A stretch of DNA of 64,000 bases, taken from Serratia nevei. Its GTDB lineage: Bacteria; Pseudomonadota; Gammaproteobacteria; Enterobacterales; Enterobacteriaceae. Each line of letters starts with the position of its first letter. The first letter of the stretch is position 1. The position numbers and the translations under genes are program-made. Below the pieces are notes generated by a model that had not been told where the DNA came from, searched no databases, and saw only the letters and a program-made list of their open reading frames with translations. This document shows, one piece after another, positions 1-8,909 of this stretch. The stretch spans positions 4,092,001-4,156,000 of the forward strand of contig NZ_CP149940.1 in the NCBI RefSeq assembly GCF_037948395.1, in the 5' to 3' direction.

Positions 1-158
1 AGGCAGTCGAGCAGAATCAATACACCGGCCAGAATAAAGAACGGTAACGGAATAATCCCTACTTTATAATTGTCCAGTATCCGCCACCATTTCTCACGCA
101 GAGGAATATCGGCGGCCTTGTCTTTGGCTACGAGGTAAGAATCATCTGTTGTGCTCAT
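1..158 (-). CDS. 2-hydroxycarboxylate (citrate/malate type) transporter, N-terminal part
   Basis: Only the first 52 codons lie in the window; the gene runs off its left edge. The start ATG (complement of 156-158) opens a hydrophilic stretch of about 31 residues with several charged residues and paired Trp, then the segment KVGIIPLPFFILAGVLILL, which looks like the first membrane helix of the 2HCT family (CitS, CitW, MaeN, CimH). Members of that family move citrate or malate across the inner membrane with sodium or proton, or exchange them for products. The divergent neighbour is a CitA/DcuS-type sensor kinase gene, which fits a transporter for the same class of acids. The substrate cannot be told from this fragment, and the family call rests on one helix plus context. 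Confidence 0.6.
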   Translation of the reverse strand, partial: MSTTDDSYLVAKDKAADIPLREKWWRILDNYKVGIIPLPFFILAGVLILLDC

Positions 159-484
159 AATCTGGCCTCTTATTAGTTTGTTCAGCCATCATAGAGAAGC
201 GCACGGATTATCTGCTGTGATTATGTTCAAAGTTAAAAAGGGTTTTTAATGGTGGTTATGGTTTCTATGGGGTTAATTAAGATTATGTAAAAACCGGCGT
301 GGTTTTAATGGTGTTAATACCGTTTTTATTTTAAAGCTTATCAACTTTATCGCAGACGAACAATTCTCGTCCGGTTCACTCTAATCCCGTGTGAGGGATC
401 ACAAGTTGATCGGGCGCAATATTACAGACCCCGCTTCTCGTGATAGGGTAAGGCTTCAGGATCTCTTTACGGTGAAGCACCGCC
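159..484. other. AT-rich control region between divergent transporter and two-component genes
   Basis: This 326-base stretch has no credible gene. It is clearly richer in A and T than the flanking coding DNA and holds a direct repeat (listed separately). By analogy with Klebsiella citS/citC, a CitB-type regulator could bind here and control the leftward transporter, the rightward kinase gene, or both. No promoter is clear enough to call. Confidence 0.6.
244..313. repeat. 11-bp direct repeat, two copies 59 bp apart
   Basis: TTTTAATGGTG occurs at 244-254 and again at 303-313, inside the divergent control region. The 59-bp spacing is about 5.6 helical turns, so the two copies would not lie exactly on the same face. 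This is a candidate pair of sites for the response regulator encoded at 2110-2796. The repeat is seen directly; its use as a binding site is inference. Confidence 0.5.
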
Positions 485-2077
485 ATGCGCCTCAAACTCT
501 CATTTCAAATCAAGCTGTTTCTGTGCCTGGTGGCCTTCTCCTGCCTGCTGCTGACCTGTATCGGCGCCTATACCTATTACCAGCTGGATGCGCAGCTGCA
601 CCGCGATCTCGGCGCCCGCGCCCAGGTACAGGCGCGGGAAATCGCCCTCATTCCTTCGCTGGTGGACGCAGTGGAGAACAACGACGCCGCCCGGATCGCC
701 GCGCTGATGAAAAAAATCCGCGCCAGCAGCGACGCCAGTTATATCGTCATCGGCGATAATCATGCCCGCCACCTTTATCATTCCGAATATGAAGGCCGCC
801 TGGGCACGCCGATGATCGGCGGCGATAATAAAGAGGTGCTGGAAGGAAAAAGCATTATTTCCATTCGCAAGGGCGGCATTGGCGTTTCATTGCGCAGCAA
901 GGCGCCGATCGTGGATGAAAATAATCGCGTGATCGGCATCGTTTCGGTCGGCTATTTGAAATCGCATATCGATAATTTAAATGCCAGGACGTTGACGCAA
1001 ATTATCGGCTCCATCGTCCTGCTGCTGATCGCCCTGTTCGTCTTTTCCTGGCTGCTGTCGAAAAACCTCAAGCGCCAGATGTTCTGGCTGGAGCCGAAAG
1101 AGATCGCGCTATTGGTGCGCCAACAAAAAGCGCTGCTGGAAGCCATCTATGAAGGGGTGATCGCCATCGATCCGCAGCTGCGGATCATCACCATCAACCA
1201 TGCGGCGCGCGAGCTGCTGGATCTGCACCAGCCCGCCGCCGGCTTGCTGGGCCGGCCGCTCGGCGACGTGATCCAGGCGCAGCCGAACTTCTTCGCCGCC
1301 GCGCAGCTGGGCCAGGATACGCACGACGAGGTGTGCCGCTTCAACCACGTGCGGGTGATCGCCAGCCGAGTGCGCATCATGCAGGAACAGGAGCTGCAAG
1401 GCTGGGTGATCAGCTTCCGCGACAAGAACGATATCAATACCCTGAGCAGCCAGCTCAGCCAGGTGAAACGCTATGCCGACAACCTGCGCATCATGCGCCA
1501 CGAGCAGCTGAACTGGACCGCCACGCTGGCCGGGCTGCTGCATATGCAGCGCTACGACGAGGCCATCCGCTACGTGGAGGCCCAGTCGGAGGGCGCGCAG
1601 GAAATCCTCGATTTCATCTCGCAGCGCTTCAGCTCGGCGGCGCTGTGCGGCCTGCTGCTGGGCAAATACTCCAGCGCCAGAGAAAAAGGCATCGAGCTGC
1701 GCTTCGATCCGGCCTGCCAGCTGCGGCAGATCCCGGCGGCGCTGAATGAGACCGAACTGATGTCGATCGTCGGCAACCTGTTGGATAATGCCGTGGAGGC
1801 GACGCTGCACTACCCGGCCCCGCACGAAGCGATCGAGCTTTATATCAGCGACGGCAGCGACGAGCTGGTGATCGAGGTGGCGGATCGCGGCACCGGCATC
1901 GCCGAGGAGATTCGTGATACGCTGTTTGAACAGGGCGTCACCACCAAAGCGGATAAAAGCGACCACGGCATCGGCCTGCATCTGGTCGCCAGCCACGTGG
2001 CGCAGGCGCACGGCAGCATAGAAGTGTCGGACAACGAGCCGCACGGCGCGATATTCTCTATATTTATCCCTAAATAA
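485..2077 (+). CDS. CitA/DcuS-family sensor histidine kinase
   Basis: This 530-residue inner-membrane kinase senses a C4- or C6-carboxylate. A first membrane helix (about 9-31) and a second (about 174-191) enclose a periplasmic PAS domain of the CitA/DcuS type, with the strand motif RLGTPMIGGD and a following SIISIRKGGIG segment. A cytoplasmic PAS domain (about 215-310) follows, then the dimerisation/phosphorylation helix RIMRHEQLNW with His339. The ATP-binding domain has the N-box NLLDNAVEA (431-439), G1 DRGTGI (467-472) and G2 HGIGLHL (494-500). The start at 485 gives an N-terminus of family shape. It lies 32 bases before its regulator gene and is divergent from the 2HCT transporter gene. 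Whether it responds to citrate, malate or fumarate is not decidable here, so no symbol is given. Confidence 0.9.
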   Translation: MRLKLSFQIKLFLCLVAFSCLLLTCIGAYTYYQLDAQLHRDLGARAQVQAREIALIPSLVDAVENNDAARIAALMKKIRASSDASYIVIGDNHARHLYHSEYEGRLGTPMIGGDNKEVLEGKSIISIRKGGIGVSLRSKAPIVDENNRVIGIVSVGYLKSHIDNLNARTLTQIIGSIVLLLIALFVFSWLLSKNLKRQMFWLEPKEIALLVRQQKALLEAIYEGVIAIDPQLRIITINHAARELLDLHQPAAGLLGRPLGDVIQAQPNFFAAAQLGQDTHDEVCRFNHVRVIASRVRIMQEQELQGWVISFRDKNDINTLSSQLSQVKRYADNLRIMRHEQLNWTATLAGLLHMQRYDEAIRYVEAQSEGAQEILDFISQRFSSAALCGLLLGKYSSAREKGIELRFDPACQLRQIPAALNETELMSIVGNLLDNAVEATLHYPAPHEAIELYISDGSDELVIEVADRGTGIAEEIRDTLFEQGVTTKADKSDHGIGLHLVASHVAQAHGSIEVSDNEPHGAIFSIFIPK

Positions 2078-2109
2078 AACCCATAACCCGATTTTTTGAG
2101 CACCCGATT

Positions 2110-2796
2110 ATGTCACACCAAGCACTGGACGTTCTGATCGTGGAAGACGAGCCGCAACTGGCGACGCTGCACGCGGAGTTCATCGAGAAAAATTTCAACC
2201 TGCGGGTGGTGGCTTACGCCGCCACGCTGGCCGAAGCGCGGGCCAAAGCCAATACGCATCAGCCGCGGCTGATTCTGCTGGATAACTTCCTGCCGGACGG
2301 CCAGGGCATCGAGCTGATGGAAGAACCGGCGGTGAAGAACCCCGCCTGCTCGGTGATCTTCATCACCGCCGCCAGCGACATGCATACCTGCAGCCAGGCG
2401 ATCCGCAACGGCGCCTTCGACTACATCATCAAGCCGGTGTCTTACAAGCGACTGCGCAATTCGCTCGAACGCTTCATGCAGTTTGTGCAGACCCAGCGCA
2501 CCTTCAAGATTATCGATCAGGACAACGTCGATGCGCTGTACAACCTGCAGTCGAAGCAGTTCTCCAGCGAGCCGAGCGCCAAAGGCATCGAAACCAATAC
2601 CCTCGAGCTGGTGCAGGCGCTGTTTATCGCCCAGCCGGCGGTGGCGCATGCGGTGGAAGACGTGGTGGAGCAGGTCGGCATCAGCAAGACCACCGCCCGC
2701 CGTTATCTGGAATATTGCGTCGCCACCCAGTTCGTGCGGGTGGAGATGCTGTACGGCAATATCGGCCATCCGCGGCGGCTGTATCGCAAGGCCTGA
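2110..2796 (+). CDS. CitB/DcuR/DpiA-family response regulator
   Basis: This 228-residue cytoplasmic regulator is the partner of the preceding kinase. The receiver domain (1-120) has the acidic pair at 12-13, the phosphoacceptor Asp58 in LILLDNFLPDG and Lys108 in IIKPV. A linker leads to a C-terminal helix-turn-helix (about 165-225; the recognition region reads VGISKTTARRYLEY). This is the arrangement of the CitB family, which activates carboxylate transport and fermentation genes. The gene follows the kinase by 32 bases, so the two are almost certainly co-transcribed, and a strong hairpin terminator lies about 105 bases downstream. Its likely targets are the divergent transporter gene and perhaps its own operon (inference). 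Confidence 0.9.
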   Translation: MSHQALDVLIVEDEPQLATLHAEFIEKNFNLRVVAYAATLAEARAKANTHQPRLILLDNFLPDGQGIELMEEPAVKNPACSVIFITAASDMHTCSQAIRNGAFDYIIKPVSYKRLRNSLERFMQFVQTQRTFKIIDQDNVDALYNLQSKQFSSEPSAKGIETNTLELVQALFIAQPAVAHAVEDVVEQVGISKTTARRYLEYCVATQFVRVEMLYGNIGHPRRLYRKA

Positions 2797-2901
2797 GGCT
2801 GCCATCTGGCTGTCATATTACGGCGATAACATAGCGCCCGACGATATCCCCCTCGATATCGGCACCTGTCGTTAAAACTGATGAAATACTGATGACTTTT
2901 G

Positions 2902-2924
2902 CCCGGCCTCTGGTCGGGTTTTTT
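2902..2924 (+). terminator. Rho-independent terminator of the two-component operon
   Basis: Stem CCCGGCC (2902-2908) pairs with GGTCGGG (2912-2918) across a 3-base loop, with one G-T wobble, and is followed at once by six T residues. Confidence 0.85.
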
Positions 2925-3104
2925 ATTATCCGAACGGCAGACGCAGAAGCGAAATATCCCATTGCTTCACGCCGCGTTATTTCCCCCAAAACCAATCCAT
3001 TATGGCGAATAACGGCCGTCAATTTTGAGTCGCGGGCCAAATTACCATAACTAATTAAAACCTTGATGTAAACCACTAATATCCCATTTAAACGACATTC
3101 AGGG
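2925..3104. other. Upstream region of proV
   Basis: No gene is supported here. The stretch becomes AT-rich towards 3040-3100. In E. coli the matching position upstream of proU carries a bent H-NS silencing element, so the same is plausible here; that is inference from position and composition only. Confidence 0.4.
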
Positions 3105-3132
3105 TTGTCTCAGATATTCACTGTGTTAGGGT
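3105..3132 (+). promoter_or_regulatory. proU P2-like promoter
   Basis: A -35 box TTGTCT (3105-3110) and a -10 box TAGGGT (3127-3132) are 16 bp apart. E. coli proU P2 has, from memory, the same unusual G-rich -10 and a closely similar spacer. That promoter is osmotically induced and H-NS repressed. Transcription would start about 65 bases before proV. Confidence 0.75.
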
Positions 3133-3202
3133 AAAAAGCTCTTTTATTTTGCTAAGGACAGCTCATATCGCTTTAATTAAACCAGAGGAAACAGCAAATT
3201 GC

Positions 3203-4405
3203 ATGGCAATTAAACTTGAAGTAAAGAACCTGTATAAGATATTTGGCGAACACCCGGAACGCGCATTCAAACTGCTGGATAAAGGTCTGACAAAAGATCG
3301 GCTGTTTGAAAAAACCGGCTTATCGCTCGGCGTAAAAGACGCCACTCTGGCCATTGAAGAAGGCGAGATATTTGTCATCATGGGGCTCTCCGGTTCCGGC
3401 AAGTCCACCCTGGTACGCCTTCTCAATCGTCTGATAGAACCCACCCGCGGTCAGGTACTGATCGACGGTGAGGACATCGCCAAAATATCCGACACCGCGC
3501 TGCGTACCGTACGGCGAAATAAGATCAGCATGGTATTTCAGTCATTCGCGCTAATGCCGCACATGAATGTCCTGAATAATACCGCCTTCGGTATGGAATT
3601 AGCCGGCATACCGCTGCAGGAGCGCCAGGAAAAAGCGCTGGACGCCCTGCGCCAGGTCGGGCTGGAGAATTATGCGCTGTCTTATCCGGATGAATTATCC
3701 GGCGGTATGCGCCAGCGCGTGGGATTAGCCCGCGCCCTGGCCAATAACCCGGATATATTATTGATGGACGAAGCCTTCTCGGCGCTCGATCCGTTAATTC
3801 GTACCGAAATGCAGGATGAACTGGTGAAATTACAGGCCCAGCATCAACGCACCATCGTGTTTATTTCCCACGATCTGGACGAAGCGATGCGCATCGGCGA
3901 TCGCATCGCCATCATGCAGGGCGGTGAGGTGATCCAGGTCGGTACGCCGGACGAGATCCTGAATAACCCGGCCAACGACTATGTGCGCACCTTCTTCCGC
4001 GGCGTGGACATCAGTCATGTGTTCAGCGCCAAGGATATCGCCCAACGGCGCCCGGTGACGCTGATCCGCAAAACCCCCGGTTTTGGCCCCCGCTCGGCGC
4101 TGCAGCTGCTGCGCGATGAGGACCGGGACTATGGTTATGTTGTTGAACGCGGGAAGAAATTTATCGGCGTAGTGTCGATAGAGTCGCTGAAAAAGGCGCT
4201 GTCCGCCAATCAAACGCTGGACGATGCCCTGCTCGAGACCCCCGCCGCCGTGCCGGCCGACACGCCGCTCAGCGATCTAATCTCCCTGGTCGCCCAGGCG
4301 CCGTGCGCGGTGCCGGTGGTGTGCGAAGAACATAACTATCTCGGCATCATCTCCAAGGCCATGCTGCTGCAGGCGTTGGACAAGGAGGGCTCCGCCAATG
4401 AGTGA
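3203..4405 (+). CDS. proV: Glycine betaine/proline ABC importer, ATPase ProV
   Basis: ProV powers uptake of glycine betaine and proline from the periplasm during osmotic stress. The 400-residue product has Walker [10 protein letters not shown] (61-69), the ABC signature LSGGMRQRV (165-173), Walker B ILLMDE (185-190) and the H-loop region FISHDLDEA. Two CBS domains fill about residues 280-400, the regulatory part that senses ionic strength in this family. An in-frame ATG lies 18 codons upstream, but the start at 3203 matches the E. coli N-terminus MAIKLE and has an AGAGGAA ribosome site. It is first in proVWX, and its end overlaps the proW start by 8 bases, which suggests translational coupling. 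Confidence 0.97.
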   Translation: MAIKLEVKNLYKIFGEHPERAFKLLDKGLTKDRLFEKTGLSLGVKDATLAIEEGEIFVIMGLSGSGKSTLVRLLNRLIEPTRGQVLIDGEDIAKISDTALRTVRRNKISMVFQSFALMPHMNVLNNTAFGMELAGIPLQERQEKALDALRQVGLENYALSYPDELSGGMRQRVGLARALANNPDILLMDEAFSALDPLIRTEMQDELVKLQAQHQRTIVFISHDLDEAMRIGDRIAIMQGGEVIQVGTPDEILNNPANDYVRTFFRGVDISHVFSAKDIAQRRPVTLIRKTPGFGPRSALQLLRDEDRDYGYVVERGKKFIGVVSIESLKKALSANQTLDDALLETPAAVPADTPLSDLISLVAQAPCAVPVVCEEHNYLGIISKAMLLQALDKEGSANE

Positions 4406-5501
4406 TACCACGCAAACCCAAGATCCCTGGGCTACCGCACCGGTCGATGCCGGCGCCGCACCCGCAAACGATGCCGCCACCAACGCCGGCGACGCCTGGT
4501 CCAGCGCGCCGCCGGCCGCCCATGACGCCGCCGCGTCAGGCGCCGATTGGCTCAGCGGCGCCCCGGCGCAGCCGGAACACTTCAGCCTGCTCGATCCGTT
4601 CCACAAAGCCTGGGTGCCGTTCGACGCCTGGGTCACACAAGGCATCGACTGGCTGGTGCTGCACTTCCGCCCGCTGTTCCAGGGCATCCGCGTGCCGGTC
4701 GACATGATCCTGAGCGGCTTCCAGCAGCTTCTGCAGGGCATGCCGGCGCCGATCGCCATTCTGGTGTTCTCGCTGCTCGCCTGGCAGGTCTCAGGCCTCG
4801 GCATGGGCGCCGCCACGCTGCTCTCCCTGGTCGCCATCGGCGCCATCGGCGCCTGGTCGCAGGCGATGGTCACGCTGGCGCTGGTGCTGACCGCGCTGTT
4901 CTTCTGCATTCTTATCGGCCTGCCGCTCGGCATCTGGCTGGCGCGCAGCAAGCATGCCGCCAAGGTGATTAGACCGCTGCTCGACGCCATGCAGACCACC
5001 CCGGCCTTCGTCTACCTGGTGCCGATCGTCATGCTGTTCGGCATCGGCAACGTGCCGGGCGTGGTGGTGACCATCATCTTCGCGCTGCCGCCGATCGTGC
5101 GCCTGACCATTCTGGGCATCAAGCAGGTGCCGGAGGATCTGATCGAGGCCGCCGAATCCTTCGGCGCCAGCCCGCGTCAGCTGCTGTTCAAGGTGCAGCT
5201 GCCGCTGGCGATGCCGACCATCATGGCCGGCGTTAACCAGACGCTGATGTTGGCGCTGTCGATGGTCGTCATTGCCTCGATGATCGCCGTCGGCGGTCTG
5301 GGCCAGATGGTGCTGCGCGGCATCGGCCGGCTGGACATGGGCCTGGCCGCCGTCGGCGGCGTCGGCATCGTGATCCTGGCGATCATTCTCGATCGCCTCA
5401 CCCAATCGCTGGGGCGCGATCGCCGCAGCAAAGGCATCGGCCGCTGGTATCGCCGCGGCCCCATCGGGCTGCTGACTCGCCCGTTCATCAAACAAGCCTG
5501 A
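4398..5501 (+). CDS. proW: Glycine betaine/proline ABC importer, permease ProW
   Basis: ProW is the membrane channel of the ProU importer. The 367-residue protein starts with a soluble tail of about 95 residues rich in Ala, Pro and Asp, with repeated D/A-W motifs, as ProW proteins have. Membrane helices then run from about residue 115 to 340. The EAA loop that contacts ProV is visible as [20 protein letters not shown] (about 252-271). It is slightly longer than the 354-residue E. coli protein, and the extra length is in the Ala-rich tail. The start ATG lies inside the end of proV, in a different frame. Confidence 0.97.
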   Translation: MSDTTQTQDPWATAPVDAGAAPANDAATNAGDAWSSAPPAAHDAAASGADWLSGAPAQPEHFSLLDPFHKAWVPFDAWVTQGIDWLVLHFRPLFQGIRVPVDMILSGFQQLLQGMPAPIAILVFSLLAWQVSGLGMGAATLLSLVAIGAIGAWSQAMVTLALVLTALFFCILIGLPLGIWLARSKHAAKVIRPLLDAMQTTPAFVYLVPIVMLFGIGNVPGVVVTIIFALPPIVRLTILGIKQVPEDLIEAAESFGASPRQLLFKVQLPLAMPTIMAGVNQTLMLALSMVVIASMIAVGGLGQMVLRGIGRLDMGLAAVGGVGIVILAIILDRLTQSLGRDRRSKGIGRWYRRGPIGLLTRPFIKQA

Positions 5502-5508
5502 CGCTTTT

Positions 5509-5535
5509 CCCGCCGGCGGCTGCGGCCCCGGCGGG
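5509..5535 (+). other. Intercistronic hairpin between proW and proX
   Basis: CCCGCCGG (5509-5516) pairs perfectly with CCGGCGGG (5528-5535) in the 71-base gap. No T-run follows, so it is unlikely to stop transcription. It may stabilise mRNA ends, which would let the periplasmic binding protein be made in excess over the membrane parts (inference). Confidence 0.55.
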
Positions 5536-5572
5536 CTATGACACCACCACATCGAAAAAAAGGGGAAACACT

Positions 5573-6574
5573 ATGCGCACTACGGGCATCTGGGCTCTCG
5601 CCCTGACGACGCTGATTGGCTCACAGAGCGTGAGCGCGGCAGATTTACCCGGTAAGGGGATCGCGGTACAGCCGGTGCAAAGCACCATTTCCGAAGAGAC
5701 GTTCCAGACGCTGCTGGTCAGCAAGGCGCTGGAAAAATTGGGTTACGACGTGAAGGAACCGCGTGAAGTGGATTACAACGTCGCCTACACCTCGATCGCC
5801 TCCGGCGACGCGACCTTTATCGCGGTCAACTGGGATCCGCTGCACGCCGATCAGTACAAGGCCGCCGGCGGCGACGCCAAGTTCTACCGCGAAGGCGTCT
5901 ACGTCAACGGCGCCGCGCAGGGCTACCTGATCGACAAGAAAACCGCCGAACAGTACCACATCACCAACGTCGAGCAGCTCAAGGATCCCAAGATCGCCAA
6001 GCTGTTCGACACCAACGGCGACGGCAAGGCCGATCTGACCGGCTGCACCCCGGGCTGGGGCTGCGAAGCGGTGATTAACCACCACATCAAGGCCTATGGC
6101 CTGAGCAATACCGTCGAACACAACCAGGGCAACTACGCGGCGATGATCGCCGACACCATCACCCGCTACAAAGAGGGCAAACCGGTGCTGTATTACACCT
6201 GGACGCCGTACTGGGTCAGCGATGTGATGGTGCCAGGGCGCGACGTGGTCTGGCTGCAGGTGCCGTTCTCCTCCCTACCGGGCGAGCAAAAGAACGTCGA
6301 CACCAAGCTGCCTAACGGCGCCAACTACGGCTTCCCGGTCAACACCATGCGCATCGCCGCCAACAAGCAGTGGGCCGAAGCCAATCCGGCGGCCGCCAAG
6401 CTGTTCGCCATCATGAAGCTGCCGATCGCCGACATCAACGCGCAAAACCTGCGCATGCATGAAGGCCAGGCTTCGGAAGCCGACATCCAGAACCACGTCA
6501 ACGGTTGGATCAAGGCGCACCAGGCCACCTTCGACGGCTGGGTGAAAACCGCCGCCGAAGCGGCGAAGCCGTAA
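5573..6574 (+). CDS. proX: Glycine betaine-binding periplasmic protein ProX
   Basis: ProX captures glycine betaine or proline betaine in the periplasm and delivers it to ProW. The 333-residue precursor has a cleavable signal peptide with the likely cut after SVSA (residue 22). Trp residues of the kind that cage the quaternary amine are present in [16 protein letters not shown] and YTWTPYW. Two Cys (in GCTPGWGCE) sit where E. coli ProX has a disulfide. It is the last gene of the operon, and the downstream LysR gene converges on it. Confidence 0.97.
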   Translation: MRTTGIWALALTTLIGSQSVSAADLPGKGIAVQPVQSTISEETFQTLLVSKALEKLGYDVKEPREVDYNVAYTSIASGDATFIAVNWDPLHADQYKAAGGDAKFYREGVYVNGAAQGYLIDKKTAEQYHITNVEQLKDPKIAKLFDTNGDGKADLTGCTPGWGCEAVINHHIKAYGLSNTVEHNQGNYAAMIADTITRYKEGKPVLYYTWTPYWVSDVMVPGRDVVWLQVPFSSLPGEQKNVDTKLPNGANYGFPVNTMRIAANKQWAEANPAAAKLFAIMKLPIADINAQNLRMHEGQASEADIQNHVNGWIKAHQATFDGWVKTAAEAAKP

Positions 6575-6580
6575 CCGTTC

Positions 6581-6606
6581 AGGGGCGCCGCCTGTGCCGC
6601 GCCCCT
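6581..6606. terminator. Hairpin between convergent proX and LysR genes
   Basis: AGGGGCGC (6581-6588) pairs perfectly with GCGCCCCT (6599-6606). It overlaps the end of the leftward LysR gene and lies just past proX. There is no good T-run on either strand, so it may be a weak or factor-assisted terminator. Confidence 0.45.
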
Positions 6607-7483
6607 ACCCCGCCATATCGATGCCGCTGAAATGCAAAAAGCGCTCTGCGATAGTCGACATGGGCTGCGGCCAAATGCAATACACCTGGCGCCGCGGCCC
6701 GTCTTCAATCGGAATCGACACCAGCGCGCTCAAGCGTTGCGCGGTCGAAATCGGTACGATGCCCGCCGCCAGCCCGCGCCGCACCAAATTCTCCAGCCAT
6801 TCGATATGATCGATTTCAAAACTGACGTGCCGACGAATGCCCGCCGCCTGAAAGGCGCGATCGGTTTGGCGCCGCGCGCCGGTGCCGCTGTAGAAATCCA
6901 CCAGCGGCACTTCCGCCAGCGCCTGCAGGTTCACCCGCTCGCGGCCGGCCAGCGGATGCTGCGGCGCCACCAGCGCCACCAGCGGCTCATCAGCCAACTG
7001 CCGGTGCGACATCGGCAGCAGATCGGCATCGCCCGGCCAGATGCCGACGAACGCCATATCGCATTTTTGCTGGCGTACGTCCTCCAGCAGCGCTTCGCTC
7101 ATGCCGACGTACAGGCGGATATTCACCGCCGGATAGTGGCGATGAAACTTGTCGAGCCTTTCGGTCAGAGCCATCACGTTTATCGTTGAAATGGTGCCGA
7201 TGGTCAGGGTGCCGGACACCGCGCCGTCGGCCGCCGTCACCTCCTCCACCAGCGCCTGCTGCGCCGCCAACAGGCGCTGCGCAGGGGCCACGAAAGCCTG
7301 GCCGGCGGGGGTCAACCGCACCCGACGCGAAGTGCGTTCAAACAGCGTACAGCCCAGCCCTTCTTCCAGTTTGGCGATCTGGTGGCTCAGCGCCGACTGC
7401 ACCGTATGGCAGCGCTGCGCCGCCCGGGTAAAGTTCAGCTCTTCCGCCACCGCCAGCGCATAGCGGATCTGTTTCAGGTTCAT
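6605..7483 (-). CDS. LysR-family transcriptional regulator
   Basis: This 292-residue LysR-type regulator has the usual N-terminal winged helix-turn-helix (residues 1-60, LNFTRAAQRCHTVQSALSHQIAKLE), a linker helix and a two-lobed effector-binding domain (about 90-290). It is transcribed away from the MFS transporter gene, with 105 bases between their starts, the classic layout for a LysR protein that controls its divergent neighbour. The effector is unknown. E. coli K-12 has no LysR gene between proX and ygaZ, so I give no symbol. Confidence 0.88.
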   Translation of the reverse strand: MNLKQIRYALAVAEELNFTRAAQRCHTVQSALSHQIAKLEEGLGCTLFERTSRRVRLTPAGQAFVAPAQRLLAAQQALVEEVTAADGAVSGTLTIGTISTINVMALTERLDKFHRHYPAVNIRLYVGMSEALLEDVRQQKCDMAFVGIWPGDADLLPMSHRQLADEPLVALVAPQHPLAGRERVNLQALAEVPLVDFYSGTGARRQTDRAFQAAGIRRHVSFEIDHIEWLENLVRRGLAAGIVPISTAQRLSALVSIPIEDGPRRQVYCIWPQPMSTIAERFLHFSGIDMAG

Positions 7484-7588
7484 GGCATCTATCTTGAAAT
7501 GAGATAAATAAAATGAAAATTATACATTGGTTTCCCGGCGTGCGTTGCCGGATACTGCGCGCCATCTTCTTCCCGTGATGAAAAAACC

Positions 7589-8788
7589 ATGAGCCAACAA
7601 AACGCCCACCCGGGCCTCAGCCCGGCGCTGACCGTGCTGATCGCCATCGCTACCGGCCTGGCGGTCGCCAGCAACTATTACGCGCAGCCGCTGCTGGAAA
7701 CCATCGCCACCGGCTTCAACCTGTCGGTCAATCAGGCCGGCTTTATCGTGACCGCCGCGCAGCTCGGTTACGCCACCGGGCTGCTGCTGCTGGTACCGCT
7801 CGGCGATATGTTCGAGCGCCGCGGGCTGATCGTGTTCATGACGCTGCTGGCCGCCGGGGGCATGCTGATCACCGCCACCTCCGCCACCCTGCCGATGATG
7901 ATCCTCGGCACCGCGCTCACCGGGCTGTTCTCGGTGGTGGCGCAGATTCTGGTGCCGCTGGCCGCCACGCTGGCCCACCCGGAAAAGCGCGGCAAGACCG
8001 TCGGCATCATCATGAGCGGCCTGCTGCTCGGCATCCTGCTGGCACGCACCGTCGCGGGCGCGCTGGCATCGTTCGGCGGCTGGCGCACCATCTACTGGGT
8101 CGCCAGCGTGCTGATGATCCTGATGGCGCTGATCCTGTGGCGCGCGCTGCCGCGCTATAAGCAACACTCCGGGCTGAACTACCCGCAGCTGCTGGCCTCG
8201 ATCTTCAGCCTGTTCTGCCGCACGCCGCTGCTGCGCACCCGCGCCATCCTCGGCGCCCTGTCGTTCGCCAACTTCAGCGTGCTCTGGACCTCCATGGCCT
8301 TTCTGCTCGCCGCGCCGCCGTTCAACTATTCCGAGGGGGTGATCGGGCTGTTCGGCCTGGTGGGCGCCGCCGGGGCGCTGGCCGCTTCACGCGCCGGGCA
8401 TCTGGCGGACAAGGGCAAAGCCGGATTGACCACCACCGTCGGCCTGGTGCTGCTGCTGCTGTCCTGGATACCTATCGCGTTCGCCAAACAATCGCTGTGG
8501 GCGCTGATCGCCGGCATCCTGATCCTCGATCTGGCGGTGCAGGCGGTACACGTCACCAACCAGAGCGTGATGTACCGCATCATGCCGGACGCGCGCAACC
8601 GCCTGACCGCCGGCTATATGACCAGCTACTTTATCGGCGGCGCCCTCGGTTCACTGCTCTCCGCCTCGGCCTATCAGCATGCCGGCTGGTACGGCGTGGC
8701 CGCCGCCGGCGGGGTGTTATGCCTGCTCAACCTGCTGACCTGGTGGCTCGGCAAGCACCACGATCCGCAGGGGCCGGCGACAATCTGA
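7589..8788 (+). CDS. MFS (DHA1-type) exporter, YgaY-like
   Basis: This 399-residue inner-membrane protein has about 12 predicted helices. The motif A region reads PLGDMFERRG after helix 2, as in drug:H+ antiporters of the major facilitator family. It occupies the place of ygaY, which is a decayed gene in E. coli K-12, and here the reading frame is intact. It diverges from the LysR gene, which probably regulates it. The start at 7589 has only a weak ribosome site. The substrate is unknown; amino acids, sugars or toxic compounds are all possible for this family. Confidence 0.85.
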   Translation: MSQQNAHPGLSPALTVLIAIATGLAVASNYYAQPLLETIATGFNLSVNQAGFIVTAAQLGYATGLLLLVPLGDMFERRGLIVFMTLLAAGGMLITATSATLPMMILGTALTGLFSVVAQILVPLAATLAHPEKRGKTVGIIMSGLLLGILLARTVAGALASFGGWRTIYWVASVLMILMALILWRALPRYKQHSGLNYPQLLASIFSLFCRTPLLRTRAILGALSFANFSVLWTSMAFLLAAPPFNYSEGVIGLFGLVGAAGALAASRAGHLADKGKAGLTTTVGLVLLLLSWIPIAFAKQSLWALIAGILILDLAVQAVHVTNQSVMYRIMPDARNRLTAGYMTSYFIGGALGSLLSASAYQHAGWYGVAAAGGVLCLLNLLTWWLGKHHDPQGPATI

Positions 8789-8837
8789 TTATCGTGCAAA
8801 TAGTCACTTAAGAAATTTATTAGCGGTGCAGGGTATA

Positions 8838-8863
8838 AACATTACTTACTCTCTGGTAATGTT
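8838..8863. promoter_or_regulatory. Perfect inverted repeat upstream of ygaZ
   Basis: AACATTAC (8838-8845) and GTAATGTT (8856-8863) form an 8-bp perfect dyad with a 10-bp spacer, centred about 59 bases before ygaZ. It may be an operator for a dimeric regulator; E. coli ygaZH is reported to respond to Lrp. No T-run follows, so it is not a convincing terminator for the MFS gene. Confidence 0.45.
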
Positions 8864-8909
8864 CTGGGCATAAACTATTGAAGTCCTATCTACCCTGCGA
8901 CCCACAACC

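Noticed and set aside
391..759. 122-codon open frame overlapping the sensor kinase start
   Set aside because: It is out of frame with the kinase, Arg/Pro-rich, and overlaps its conserved first helix.
2813..3076. 87-codon open frame on the minus strand upstream of proV
   Set aside because: It runs through the terminator at 2902-2924, has no ribosome site and resembles no family I know.
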